Source: Sphingobacteriia bacterium 24-36-13 (GTDB taxonomy: Bacteria > Bacteroidota > Bacteroidia > Chitinophagales > Chitinophagaceae). From it: a stretch of DNA of 37,395 nt. Below are positions 9,229 through 16,803 of the stretch, in pieces. The notes below the pieces were generated by a model. The model had not been told where the DNA came from, did not search any database, and saw only the letters and a program-made list of their open reading frames with translations. Position 1 is the stretch's first letter. Each line of letters begins with the position of its first letter. A program made the position numbers and the translations under genes. The DNA lies in the NCBI GenBank assembly GCA_002281875.1, contig NCHN01000038.1:1-37395 (forward strand), read 5' to 3'.

Positions 9229-9690
9229 TTAAATGCGCTCTCTCATTTTATCTAATAAATCGCTTAATTGTGCTGCTTCGTTAGGCGATAGGTTATCTAA
9301 AATAGCATCTAACTCACCATTTTTCTCATCCAATCTTTTTAAAACATCTAAGCCGTTTTGTGAAATTCGAACATCCACTAATCTTTTATCGGTATCACAA
9401 ACCTTTTTTTCAACCAAATCCTTTTTAACTAATCTTTCAACAATTCTACTTGTATCACTCATTTTATCGAGCATACGTTCTCTTATTTGAAGGGTACTTA
9501 AAGGTTTCTTGCTTCCTCTTAAAATTCGGAGAATATTGTACTGTTGGTGGGTGATATCTTCTTCTTGTAAAACCGTTTTAATTTTTTCCGTAATCCAGTT
9601 ATTCGAAAAAATTAAATTAATGGAAAGTTTTTGGTAAATACTTCTGAAGTTTTCTTGTTGGATATCTTTTTCTATTCCCATATAATGCAT
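9229..9690 (-). CDS. MarR-family transcriptional regulator
   Basis: Winged-helix dimeric repressor of about 153 residues. The MarR core is clear: LSINLIFSNNWITEKIKTVL (dimer helix), ITHQQYNILRILRGSKKPLS, a recognition-helix region SDTSRIVERLVKKDLVEKK, the wing with DTDKRLVDVRISQNGLDVL, and a C-terminal dimerisation helix. The ORF can be extended upstream to an ATG at 9735 inside the radical SAM gene, but the ATG at 9690 (or 9681) gives the family-typical N-terminus and leaves the palindrome at 9700-9715 outside the coding region. It lies downstream of the radical SAM gene and upstream of the GHL10 gene, both on the same strand. Autoregulation through the palindrome is inferred; the ligand is unknown. 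Confidence 0.88.
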   Translation of the reverse strand: MHYMGIEKDIQQENFRSIYQKLSINLIFSNNWITEKIKTVLQEEDITHQQYNILRILRGSKKPLSTLQIRERMLDKMSDTSRIVERLVKKDLVEKKVCDTDKRLVDVRISQNGLDVLKRLDEKNGELDAILDNLSPNEAAQLSDLLDKMRERI

Positions 9691-9699
9691 CGTGTAAAC

Positions 9700-9715
9700 G
9701 AATGTACAAACATTC
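9700..9715. promoter_or_regulatory. Palindromic operator candidate upstream of the MarR gene
   Basis: Perfect inverted repeat GAATGT-N4-ACATTC, 9 nt upstream of the ATG at 9690. On the minus strand it contains AATGTTTG, one mismatch from TAnnTTTG, so a bound MarR dimer would cover the -7 element. Size and symmetry match MarR operators. Confidence 0.5.
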
Positions 9716-9718
9716 CCC

Positions 9719-10750
9719 CTAATCTTCCCATACACTTAGGCCCTCACTGCAATTTGAACAGATATCTATATTTTTTCTACTATTTAATAGCTCTTTTCTA
9801 AATTGATGATAATTGCTGTTTTTCCATATTTCTTTAAAACTTTGGCTTTTTAAATTGCCTAACTGGTGCATGGCATCTTTATCAAAACAACAGGGCACCA
9901 CTAAGCCATCCCAGGTAATCACATTGGCATGCCAAAGTTTCCAACAATAATTTTTTAAACCACTTTTCACCTTCATTTTACCAGAATCATCTTTCTTATA
10001 TCTACTATATTTATTATTTGTAGGGATCAAGTTATTGGGATCTTCTTGATAATTATATACTTGAGCAGTTTTAAACCTAACTTGATCTACTCCAATTTCT
10101 CTACCCAGTGCTTTTATATCAGCAATTTGGTGCTCATTAGGTTTTACCACTAAAAACTGAAAAAATACAAAAGGGGTTTTACTATTTAATTGTTTTTTCC
10201 ATTTAACAATATTTTTAGCTCCTTCAATCACTTTATCTAGTTTGCCTCCTACACGATATTGTTGATATACATCTTGGGTAGTTCCATCAATTGAAATGAT
10301 CAATCTGTCCAAACCACTTTCTACTGTTTTTCTAGCATTTTCGTCGTTTAAGTAATGTGCATTGGTAGAGGTTGCTGTATATATCCCTTTTTGATTGGCA
10401 TATTTCACCATTTCCAAAAATTGTGGATTCAAATAGGGTTCACCTTGGAAATAAAAAATCAGGTAAAGAATGTCTTGGGCTATCTCATCAATTGTTTCTT
10501 GAAAAAAGTTCTTTTGAAGCATGCCAGTTGGTCGAGTAAATTCTCGAAGTCCGCTAGGGCATTCAGGGCATCTTAAGTTGCACGATGTTGTAGGCTCAAA
10601 TGAAATTGAAACCGGCATTCCCCATTGTATAGGTTTAGAAATCAATCTGGAGAGTCTAAAACTGGAATAAACCTTAAATCCATTCCAGAAACGTCTTAAA
10701 GTAAGTTTAGAAAGTAAATTGATACTGTCGTTTAGGTTAAAGTAAGGCAT
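9719..10750 (-). CDS. Radical SAM/SPASM domain protein
   Basis: A 343-residue radical S-adenosylmethionine enzyme. The 4Fe-4S/SAM motif CNLRCPEC has cysteines at residues 57, 61 and 64. It is followed by a partial TIM barrel with GEPYLNPQ (SAM-binding GGE-like motif), STNAHYL and LIISIDGTTQDVY. The C-terminal SPASM/twitch region has cysteines in YCWKLW, VPCCFDKDAMHQLGN and ICSNCSEG, which could bind auxiliary clusters. SPASM enzymes often modify peptides or proteins, but no precursor peptide gene is visible next to it and the substrate is unknown. TAAATTTG, a perfect -7 element, lies 4 nt before the ATG at 10750, predicting a leaderless transcript. The 3' end is followed closely by the MarR gene. 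Confidence 0.88.
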   Translation of the reverse strand: MPYFNLNDSINLLSKLTLRRFWNGFKVYSSFRLSRLISKPIQWGMPVSISFEPTTSCNLRCPECPSGLREFTRPTGMLQKNFFQETIDEIAQDILYLIFYFQGEPYLNPQFLEMVKYANQKGIYTATSTNAHYLNDENARKTVESGLDRLIISIDGTTQDVYQQYRVGGKLDKVIEGAKNIVKWKKQLNSKTPFVFFQFLVVKPNEHQIADIKALGREIGVDQVRFKTAQVYNYQEDPNNLIPTNNKYSRYKKDDSGKMKVKSGLKNYCWKLWHANVITWDGLVVPCCFDKDAMHQLGNLKSQSFKEIWKNSNYHQFRKELLNSRKNIDICSNCSEGLSVWED

Positions 10751-10754
10751 TGTT

Positions 10755-10762
10755 CAAATTTA
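10755..10762 (-). promoter_or_regulatory. -7 element of the radical SAM gene
   Basis: TAAATTTG on the minus strand, an exact match to TAnnTTTG, 4 nt before the start codon at 10750. No TTG at the ideal 19-nt distance. Confidence 0.45.
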
Positions 10763-10805
10763 TACATTTCACTATACTAATATATTGGTATGTTAAAAAA
10801 AATTA

Positions 10806-10860
10806 ACTTATGCGATAGTGGAATTATCAAATATCATCCGTAACTTAATGCTGCATAAGT
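10806..10860. repeat. Inverted repeat in the radical SAM/VanZ intergenic region
   Basis: ACTTATGC at 10806-10813 and its exact complement GCATAAGT at 10853-10860 bracket 39 nt. A nearby ACTTAATGC forms a bulged near-palindrome with the right arm. It may be a regulator site; no function can be read. It lies in a gene-free stretch (10751-11094) that otherwise holds only the leftward radical SAM promoter and the RNA candidate with its terminator. Confidence 0.3.
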
Positions 10861-10961
10861 ATTCAAGCCTTTTAACAGTTCTTTATTAAACAGATTGAAT
10901 ACAGCTGCGTCTTATATACAGAACAAATCATTAGAGAATCATTAACAGATGAATGTTCAAA

Positions 10962-10978
10962 TTGGCACGAGGTTTGGA
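10962..10978 (+). promoter_or_regulatory. Sigma-54-like promoter candidate
   Basis: TTGGCACG-AGGT-TTGGA matches the -24/-12 consensus TTGGCACG-N4-TTGCW including the spacing; only the -12 C is replaced by G. It faces the terminator at 11038-11069 and would start a transcript near 10989. Confidence 0.35.
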
Positions 10979-10988
10979 ATTATATAAG

Positions 10989-11069
10989 AAATACAAAATG
11001 ATTTAAATTTTTCTCATAAGCAGTTAGTTTTGGTTGAGGCCCCTGTTTCTACAGGGGCCGACTTTTTTT
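10989..11069 (+). ncRNA. Candidate small RNA ending in a strong intrinsic terminator
   Basis: No plus-strand coding gene lies upstream, yet a very strong plus-strand terminator is present, and a sigma-54-like element sits about 75 nt before it. The implied RNA is about 80 nt long. Both flanking genes run leftward, so the terminator does not serve them. The longest reading frame from a nearby ATG is only about 12 codons. The start is inferred; if a different promoter is used the RNA could extend up to about 300 nt. Confidence 0.35.
11038..11069 (+). terminator. Strong rho-independent terminator, plus strand
   Basis: Perfect 9-bp GC-rich stem (GGCCCCTGT paired with ACAGGGGCC, loop TTCT) followed by GAC and seven T residues. 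The opposite strand has no T tract after the stem, so it acts rightward. Confidence 0.8.
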
Positions 11070-11094
11070 GGGACTAGACCTAGATAACTTGATA

Positions 11095-11496
11095 CTAACT
11101 ACCAATCCTTTTTACTAGTGGTCTTGCGAGTAAGAAAATAACACAGCCAGTAAAATCAGCTACAATATCCAATATTTCAAATGATCGCCCTTCTATTAAC
11201 GCTGCTTGAATAAATTCTATACCAATTCCATACCCAGTCATCAACAAAACAATGAGGAAAGCAATCTTTTTTTCAGCGGTTGAAAAATAATGACTCAGCC
11301 ATAAGTAAGCAGTTGTGCATAGTACAGCAAAAATACCTGCATGTATAATTTTATCAAAATGGGGAATATTAATCCAATATACACGGGGCACTTTGCTAGC
11401 TGGCAAAGTAAAAAGAATCAAACTTATAATAAAAAACAGGCTAAATAAAGTCGGCTTAATGAGCCCACTTCTCCAGAACCTTTCTGAGTTGTTCAA
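11095..11496 (-). CDS. VanZ-like membrane protein
   Basis: A small polytopic membrane protein of about 130 residues with four hydrophobic segments (about residues 16-34, 50-68, 77-95, 106-124). It carries VanZ-family marks: [13 protein letters not shown] (conserved D-K-x-x-H) and GIGIEFIQ followed by [21 protein letters not shown] (E-x-x-Q and D-x-x-D/N-x-x-G). VanZ itself confers low-level teicoplanin resistance, but most family members are of unknown function. The only start codon in the N-terminal part is TTG at 11496, so the frame overlaps the end of the upstream histidine kinase gene by 41 nt and is probably translationally coupled; a non-standard start at the kinase stop (ATTAA) is an alternative. 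Its 3' end has no terminator of its own. Confidence 0.8.
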   Translation of the reverse strand: MNNSERFWRSGLIKPTLFSLFFIISLILFTLPASKVPRVYWINIPHFDKIIHAGIFAVLCTTAYLWLSHYFSTAEKKIAFLIVLLMTGYGIGIEFIQAALIEGRSFEILDIVADFTGCVIFLLARPLVKRIGS

Positions 11497-13234
11497 TGGT
11501 GAATGGTTTGGTTACAATGTCTTTCATACCTAATTGAAGGTATTCTTCTTCTGCCTCTTTAACTGCATTGGCTGTCATTGCAATGATAATTGGAATTTTC
11601 TCCTTTCCGCTATTTAATATTTTTTGGGTTGCTTCAATTCCATCCATTTCAGGCATATGAATATCCATGAAAACCAAATCGTAATCATATTTAGCAGTCA
11701 TTTCAACAGCTTCTTTTCCGTTATTGGCTATCTCAATAATATAGCCGATTTTTTTAAACATTTTAGTTGCCAACAATTGGTTCATATTGTTGTCTTCGGC
11801 AACCAACATTTTCAAAGGCTTTATTTCTGTACCACTAATGATGCCAGCAGTATTTCGTTGAGGTTGTTGCTGATTTTTTCTAACTAAGTTTACTTGGACT
11901 GGGATAATAAATTTAAAGGTAGATCCTTTGCCTACTTGACTCTCTACCCAAATTCTACCTCCCATTTCTTCAATAATTTTTCTACAAATGGATAATCCTA
12001 AACCGGTTCCACTGAATTTTCTAGTAGCTGTTGAGTCTATTTGATTAAATGGAATAAATAGAGATTGAATATTTTCTTCGCTGATGCCTATTCCTGTATC
12101 TGAAACTGCAAAATGAAGTTCTTGCAAAGACTCATCAATATGATTAGCAGTCACTTCCAGTTGAATACTACCAGTATCAGTAAACTTAATGGCATTACCT
12201 AACAAATTAATAAGAACTTGTTTAATTCTACTTTCGTCGGCAATAATTTCATTTTCAACAGAGGGATGAATGGTTGAACTAAGTATAATATTCTTTTTGA
12301 GTGCCATTAAACGCGGGCTACTAATTGCAGTTACCTGTTGGACAATGTTTTGCAAATTGCATGGGCCTTCAAACAACTCTAATTTATCTGCTTCAATTTT
12401 TGAAATATCTAAAACATCATTAACTATCTCTAAAAGGTGTGTACTGCTTGATTTTAATGAAAGCATTAATTCCTCTTGTTCTGCATTTAGTGGGGTATGC
12501 TGTAACAAATCAATGGTACCGATAATCCCATTTAAGGGAGTTCTGATTTCATGGCTCATATTGGCTAGAAACCTTGATTTGGCTTTTGTTGCTGCTTCCG
12601 CTTGCTGCTTTGTTTCGGATAAATATTCTTTGGATTCTTCTAAATCATTCGATTTCTTAATTAGATTATTCCGATCTATATCATAAGTACGTTTATATAA
12701 GCTAACACTCACTGCAATAATAATTAGATATAGAATGGTAGTAATTATTATATCTATTTGCTTGATTTCAGTAGAAGGATAAGGTATTAGCCATTCAGGG
12801 TTCTTTAATTCTAGTACATACAATCCAATAATTAAAAGTATAGTGATGATTATAAAAGGTAAGTGGAATCTTTTTGGGAGTATCATCATAGCCGCTACAA
12901 CACTCATTAAGTAAGCGGTTTTAGTAGGTCCTTCTATACCTCCATTGCTAAACCATATTGGTACAAAAAATAAAAGGCTAAATACAATATAAATAACTCC
13001 TACTGGAACAAATTTTTCTTGGTATCTAGAAATGTAAAAAACATAATAAGAAATCATTGCCAAACATAGAATCATGGTTAGTAATAAAGTATCTCTTTCG
13101 AGTATAATATTACTGGCAAGGCTAATAATCATGGCAATAAATACCATGAAGGAAACCAGGTTAAATATTTTATTCTCCAGCGAAATAATCGCTTTTTTTA
13201 ACCCAAGAATTTTTTTGATTCGATCTATGTTCAT
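11456..13234 (-). CDS. Hybrid sensor histidine kinase/response regulator
   Basis: A 592-residue membrane-bound hybrid kinase. About six transmembrane helices fill residues 25-190, with only short loops and no periplasmic sensor domain. A coiled-coil linker (residues about 192-215) leads to the HisKA dimerisation domain ([16 protein letters not shown], phosphoacceptor His228). The HATPase domain follows ([26 protein letters not shown]). After a short linker comes a receiver domain ([19 protein letters not shown] with Asp524, MTANAV, and the K of VTKPF). There is no output domain, so the phosphate must pass to another protein; none is encoded nearby. An inverted repeat surrounds its -7 element. 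The VanZ-like gene overlaps its 3' end. Confidence 0.9.
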   Translation of the reverse strand: MNIDRIKKILGLKKAIISLENKIFNLVSFMVFIAMIISLASNIILERDTLLLTMILCLAMISYYVFYISRYQEKFVPVGVIYIVFSLLFFVPIWFSNGGIEGPTKTAYLMSVVAAMMILPKRFHLPFIIITILLIIGLYVLELKNPEWLIPYPSTEIKQIDIIITTILYLIIIAVSVSLYKRTYDIDRNNLIKKSNDLEESKEYLSETKQQAEAATKAKSRFLANMSHEIRTPLNGIIGTIDLLQHTPLNAEQEELMLSLKSSSTHLLEIVNDVLDISKIEADKLELFEGPCNLQNIVQQVTAISSPRLMALKKNIILSSTIHPSVENEIIADESRIKQVLINLLGNAIKFTDTGSIQLEVTANHIDESLQELHFAVSDTGIGISEENIQSLFIPFNQIDSTATRKFSGTGLGLSICRKIIEEMGGRIWVESQVGKGSTFKFIIPVQVNLVRKNQQQPQRNTAGIISGTEIKPLKMLVAEDNNMNQLLATKMFKKIGYIIEIANNGKEAVEMTAKYDYDLVFMDIHMPEMDGIEATQKILNSGKEKIPIIIAMTANAVKEAEEEYLQLGMKDIVTKPFTIEQLRKVLEKWAH

Positions 13235-13241
13235 ATAAATT

Positions 13242-13264
13242 ATACGGATTAAAGATAACCGTAT
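13242..13264. promoter_or_regulatory. Inverted repeat overlapping the hybrid kinase promoter
   Basis: ATACGG and CCGTAT (perfect 6-bp half-sites, 11-nt spacer) flank TATCTTTA, read on the minus strand at 13250-13257. This -7-like element is 15 nt before the kinase ATG. The layout suggests a repressor site sitting over the promoter, although the repeat could also act as a weak hairpin after the anti-sigma gene. Confidence 0.35.
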
Positions 13265-13284
13265 TTCGTCACTCTCTAGTTATT

Positions 13285-14115
13285 CTAGCCAACTTTACCC
13301 GCTACGTACATTTCTGAGAGTGTTGGGGTTTCACTGCCCCCTGATTTTTCGAGCGTGATAGCAAACATAGAAGCTGCTGGTATATTTTTCATTTTACAGA
13401 GACCAGCACAATCACTCAGAACACCCGCATCTACAGGCTTCCCATCAACAATAGCCCAAAGCTGGTATTGTTTGCCACTTGCTGGCTGAGGTAATTTATT
13501 GGGTAATATATAAACGTCTTTTGATTTCATATCCCAAAAAACAGTAGCGTAATTGGATTCTTTACCAGGAATACCAGGCATAGACACTTTTTGCATATTA
13601 GGGTCTGTCATCATTTGCATGCTGTTGTACATATCCAAACTTTTCGTTTGCATAATTTGGTTATTGGCTTGCAAAGTATTTTTCTCTAAAACAAGGGCCT
13701 GATATTGTTGAGTGGTTTCTTTGAACTTGCTATAAAAATAGATATTCATGCCACCGCTAATAACTAAAAGAACAATTGATGCAGCAGCAAGGAAACGACT
13801 TGGCTGATTCATTTTTATTACTGGTACTTCCTGTAGTGGAGTTGAAAATGCTTCTTTATTTTGAACCGTACTATTTTCTTCAGCAATAAATTCCGATTGT
13901 AATGCTGTGAAAATTTGGTTTTTTAATTTCGGTGGAGGAGCCACTGCATTGGTTAATGCATTGGCTTCTAAGGCCAATTCAAAATTGGTTAAAGCTTGCT
14001 TAATCTCAGGATACTGAAGACATAATTGTTCCAACTCAGCCGCTTCTGCTGAGCTAGCCATGCCTAGCACATAGCTTTCAATTATTCCACTTTGTATGTA
14101 TTCCTGTGTATTCAC
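13285..14115 (-). CDS. Anti-sigma factor, RskA-like
   Basis: A 276-residue single-pass membrane protein. The N-terminal cytoplasmic part (residues 1-80: YIQSGIIESYVLGMASSAEAAELEQL) is the anti-sigma-domain helical bundle without the zinc HCC motif. One transmembrane helix lies around FLAAASIVLLVISGGMNIYFY, followed by a coiled coil (KFKETTQQYQALVLEKNTLQ). The extracytoplasmic C-terminal RskA domain contains FWDMKSKDVYILPNKLP, GKQYQLWAIVDGKPVDAGVL and MFAITLEKSGGSETPT. It should sequester the adjacent sigma factor and release it on proteolysis or a redox or envelope signal. The start is GTG, overlapping the sigma factor stop as GTGA, so the two are translationally coupled. Two cysteines in SDCAGLC might be redox-active (speculative). 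Confidence 0.88.
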   Translation of the reverse strand: MNTQEYIQSGIIESYVLGMASSAEAAELEQLCLQYPEIKQALTNFELALEANALTNAVAPPPKLKNQIFTALQSEFIAEENSTVQNKEAFSTPLQEVPVIKMNQPSRFLAAASIVLLVISGGMNIYFYSKFKETTQQYQALVLEKNTLQANNQIMQTKSLDMYNSMQMMTDPNMQKVSMPGIPGKESNYATVFWDMKSKDVYILPNKLPQPASGKQYQLWAIVDGKPVDAGVLSDCAGLCKMKNIPAASMFAITLEKSGGSETPTLSEMYVAGKVG

Positions 14116-14654
14116 TCTTTAATTAATTTATGCAATTCTTTTAAAGCCGCCCTCAGCCTGGTTTTCACCGTACCTAAGGGAATATCGAGCATTTTGGCAA
14201 TCTCATCTTGGGTGTATCCTTCAAAATAAGATAATTCAACCAGAACCCTCCATTCAGGCCTTAAGCCATGTACTAATTTTCTTAAACCAATATCGTCTGA
14301 TTTAATTTCAGAACTGCCTGCCAAATCATATACGTTTTCAGAGAGCTCTTGGTTTTGTTTGGTTTTTTGAAAGCCTTTACTTCTGGTTGTATCTATAGCA
14401 GCATTGCGGGCAATATTCAGCATCCAAGTGTATAAACGCCCCTTACTACTATCATAAGAATCAATTTGCCTAAAAATTTTAATAAAAACTTCTTGCAAAG
14501 TGTCAGCAGCAGCTTCTTGATCACCTACAATAGTAAGTATACTGGTATATAAAGCACCAGAATAGTGATCATACAAGTAACTAAATGCAGTTTCATTTCG
14601 CTGACTGAGCAGCAAAACAAGTTCGGACTCACTGTATTGAAGTACTTGTTCCAA
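14112..14654 (-). CDS. ECF-type RNA polymerase sigma factor
   Basis: An alternative sigma factor of 180 residues. Region 2 is FSYLYDHYSGALYTSILTI, then AAADTLQEVFIKIFRQIDSYD and GRLYTWMLNIARNAAIDTTRSK. Region 4 is the HTH LVELSYFEGYTQDEIAKMLD followed by IPLGTVKTRLRAALKELHKL. It directs transcription of a stress or envelope regulon and is controlled by the overlapping RskA-type anti-sigma gene. The frame is closed by an in-frame stop just upstream of the TTG at 14654, so the first usable start is TTG, which would keep translation low. No clear -7 element was found upstream; self-recognition by an ECF promoter is possible. Confidence 0.9.
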   Translation of the reverse strand: MEQVLQYSESELVLLLSQRNETAFSYLYDHYSGALYTSILTIVGDQEAAADTLQEVFIKIFRQIDSYDSSKGRLYTWMLNIARNAAIDTTRSKGFQKTKQNQELSENVYDLAGSSEIKSDDIGLRKLVHGLRPEWRVLVELSYFEGYTQDEIAKMLDIPLGTVKTRLRAALKELHKLIKE

Positions 14655-14688
14655 ATATTAATTATAGGATATATTGAATTCGAGTAGT

Positions 14689-15066
14689 TTAACCTACCAA
14701 TGCTTCATATGCATCTTTGGTCATCAACCCCTCAAAGCTAGAAGGATCAGTAACCGTCATCTTAATCATCCAGCCATCACCATAAGGATCAGTATTCACT
14801 AATTCAGGTTGTTTTTCTAATAAAGTGTTTACCTCGGTAACAGTTCCTGCTAATGGCAAAAACAAATCACTTACAGTTTTAACCGCTTCAACAGTTCCAA
14901 AAACTTCCTCTGCAGCCAAATCCTTACCAACTGTATTGATGTCTACATAAACGATGTCTCCCAATTCGTGTTGAGCAAAATCGGTAATACCAATAGTGGC
15001 AATATTACCTTCAATACTAATCCATTCGTGGTCCTTGGTGTAACGTAGTTCTGCTGGAAAATTCAT
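14689..15066 (-). CDS. gcvH: Glycine cleavage system H protein
   Basis: The lipoyl-carrying shuttle of the glycine cleavage complex, moving the aminomethyl group between P, T and L proteins in the cytoplasm. At 125 residues it is full length. The N-terminus has YTKDHEW and GITDFAQHELGDIVYVD. The lipoylated lysine is K63 in FGTVEAVKTVSDLF, and the C-terminal half has LVNTDPYGDGWM. The genes for P, T and L are not in the window. The ATG at 15066 follows AATATTTG, a near match to the Bacteroidota -7 element, by about 18 nt. Confidence 0.95.
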   Translation of the reverse strand: MNFPAELRYTKDHEWISIEGNIATIGITDFAQHELGDIVYVDINTVGKDLAAEEVFGTVEAVKTVSDLFLPLAGTVTEVNTLLEKQPELVNTDPYGDGWMIKMTVTDPSSFEGLMTKDAYEALVG

Positions 15067-15140
15067 AACGCGGTTTTTTTATAATGCAAATATTGAATAA
15101 AATTTGGAGGGATAAAATTATTTATCGCCAATAAAGGTAT

Positions 15141-15485
15141 TTAAAACCCTGATTGTTCAAAATATAAGAGCACATGGTCCTTTATAAAATTCTCTTGTTC
15201 AGGTAAGCTCATTTCTGGTAATTGTTTTAATTGAGCAAAATGAGGCCAACCCTCTTCATCCTTTCCCTCAACTAAGTAGTATCCGCTTTGAGCCAACACG
15301 GTGCAAACAGCCACATGCATCAAATCTTGTTTTTGCTCTTTTGAAATTTTTTCAGCCATGAATCCAGTTTCCTGAAGTCCAATTAAGAACAAAACCGCTT
15401 CTAAATCGGGCTTTTTACCAAAACGTTCTAACATTTTGGCCTCTAAAGCCCACCAACGTTGCATTAAATCATCTGTAATAAACAT
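15141..15485 (-). CDS. Small conserved protein of unknown function
   Basis: A 114-residue soluble protein with no known catalytic motif. It begins FITDDLMQRWWALEAKML, has a central helical segment LEAVLFLIGLQETG, then SKEQKQDLMHVAVCTVLAQSGYY followed by an acidic stretch (EGKDEEGWPHF) and a charged C-terminus. Similar short proteins appear to be conserved in Bacteroidota, but I know of no assigned function. The frame extends seven codons further upstream, but the -7 element TACCTTTG at 15490-15497 overlaps that extension, so the ATG at 15485, 4 nt after the element, is preferred. It is divergent from serS. Confidence 0.75.
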   Translation of the reverse strand: MFITDDLMQRWWALEAKMLERFGKKPDLEAVLFLIGLQETGFMAEKISKEQKQDLMHVAVCTVLAQSGYYLVEGKDEEGWPHFAQLKQLPEMSLPEQENFIKDHVLLYFEQSGF

Positions 15486-15489
15486 ACTG

Positions 15490-15497
15490 CAAAGGTA
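15490..15497 (-). promoter_or_regulatory. -7 element of the small conserved gene
   Basis: TACCTTTG on the minus strand, an exact TAnnTTTG match, 4 nt before the ATG at 15485. It decides the start codon and predicts a leaderless mRNA. Confidence 0.5.
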
Positions 15498-15533
15498 AAC
15501 CATCAAGGCATGCCATCATCAACCCTGATAAGG

Positions 15534-15541
15534 TATATTTG
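15534..15541 (+). promoter_or_regulatory. -7 element of serS
   Basis: TATATTTG, an exact TAnnTTTG match, 16 nt before the serS ATG at 15558. It supports 15558 as the true start of serS, upstream of the frame break. Confidence 0.5.
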
Positions 15542-15557
15542 CAGCAAATTCGAGAAT

Positions 15558-16803
15558 ATGTTACAGGTAAGTGTATTAAAAGCGGCCCCAGAAAGAGTGA
15601 AACAGTTATTAGCCAAGAAGCATTTTAAACAGCCAGAACTGGTAGATGCCATTATTCAAACTGATGATGAGCGCAAAAAAGCAAGCCAAAGTAAATGCCG
15701 CATCCAAAGAAATTGGGCAATTAATGGCCAAAGGAGATAAAGAAGGAGCGGAAACCATTAAACAAAATGTGGCCAATTGGAAGCAAACATTAGAACCCTT
15801 GAAAGAGCAAATGGCCCAATTAGAAAAGGAGTTGGCCAATCAATTGGTGCAATTGCCTAACCTTCCAGCCGATATGGTTCCAGAAGGTAAAACGCCAGAA
15901 GAAAATGAAGTCGTTAGAACGGGGGGAGCAATGCCAACACTAGCCGAGGGCTCCGTTCCCCATTGGGACCTCACTACTAAATTCAATTTGATCAATTTTG
16001 AATTGGGCAATAAAATTACGGGTAGCGGATTCCCCGTATATATAGGTAAGGGAGCCAAATTACAACGTTCATTAATTCAGTATTTTTTAGATTTCAATAC
16101 AGCAGCTGGATATACCGAATATTTACCACCATTCATGGTAAATGCAGACTCTGCTTACGCTACAGGGCAATTACCCGATAAGGAAGGGCAGATGTACCAT
16201 GCAACCCAAGACGATTTTTATTTGATTCCAACTGCAGAAGTGCCTGTTACTAATGTGTATAGAGATACCATTTTAAAAGAAAGCGATTTCCCTGTAAAGA
16301 TGACGGCTTATTCTCCTTGCTTTAGAAGAGAAGCGGGCAGTTACGGAAAAGACGTGCGCGGATTAAATCGTTTACACCAATTTGAAAAAGTAGAAATCAT
16401 TCAAATTGTGCACCCCAATAAGAGTTATGAAACCTTGGATGAAATGGTCTTGCATGTAGAAAAATTATTACAGTCATTAGAACTCCCTTATCGCATACTT
16501 CGTTTATGTGGCGGGGATATGGGCTTTACCAGTGCCATTACATACGATTTTGAAGTATACAGCGCTGCACAAGACCGTTGGTTAGAAGTGAGCAGTGTCA
16601 GCAATTTTGAAAGCTATCAAGCCAATAGAATGAAATGCAGATTCAAGGGCGCTGATGGAAAAACTCAACTGGTGCATACCCTCAACGGCAGTTCATTAGC
16701 ATTACCACGCATTGTAGCATGTTTGTTAGAGAACAATCAAACTCCTGAAGGCATTAATATTCCTGCAGTATTGCAGTCTTATTTTGGTGCGGCTACAATT
16801 TAA
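15558..16803 (+). CDS. serS: Seryl-tRNA synthetase, reading frame broken near codon 40
   Basis: Charges tRNA-Ser with serine; essential class II synthetase. The correct N-terminus starts at ATG 15558 (MLQVSVLKAAPERVKQLLAK, then HFKQPELVDAIIQTDDERKK) in one frame, but after the A6 run at 15675-15680 the homologous sequence continues one frame on (QAKVNAASKEIGQLMAKG), open to 16803. Compared with remembered family sequences, about eight residues are missing between DDERKK and QAKVN, so the break looks like a net loss of about 23 nt, not a single-base slip. The rest is intact: class II motif 2 FRREAGSYGKDVRGLNRLHQF, TAEVPVTN, SVSNFESYQANRMK, motif 3 HTLNGSSLALPRIV. ATGs at 15664 and 15667 in the second frame could start a shortened protein lacking the first arm helix. 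It is convergent with the S9 peptidase (4-nt overlap). Confidence 0.85.

Noticed and set aside
10936-10980. Short open frame of about 12 codons (MNVQIGTRFGII) in the intergenic region
   Set aside because: Too short, overlaps the sigma-54-like element, and has no start signal; better explained as non-coding.
11095-11496. Glycopeptide resistance determinant (VanZ)
   Set aside because: Only the VanZ-like fold is present; no vanHAX genes are nearby, and most family members are unrelated to resistance.
12270-12686. 138-codon plus-strand open frame inside the hybrid kinase gene
   Set aside because: It lies antisense to a gene with intact HisKA and HATPase motifs and encodes no recognisable domain.
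15675-15681. A AAA AAG-type slippery heptamer in serS (programmed frameshift)
   Set aside because: The required shift is +1, not -1, the heptamer is in the wrong phase, and slippage would not restore the roughly eight missing residues.
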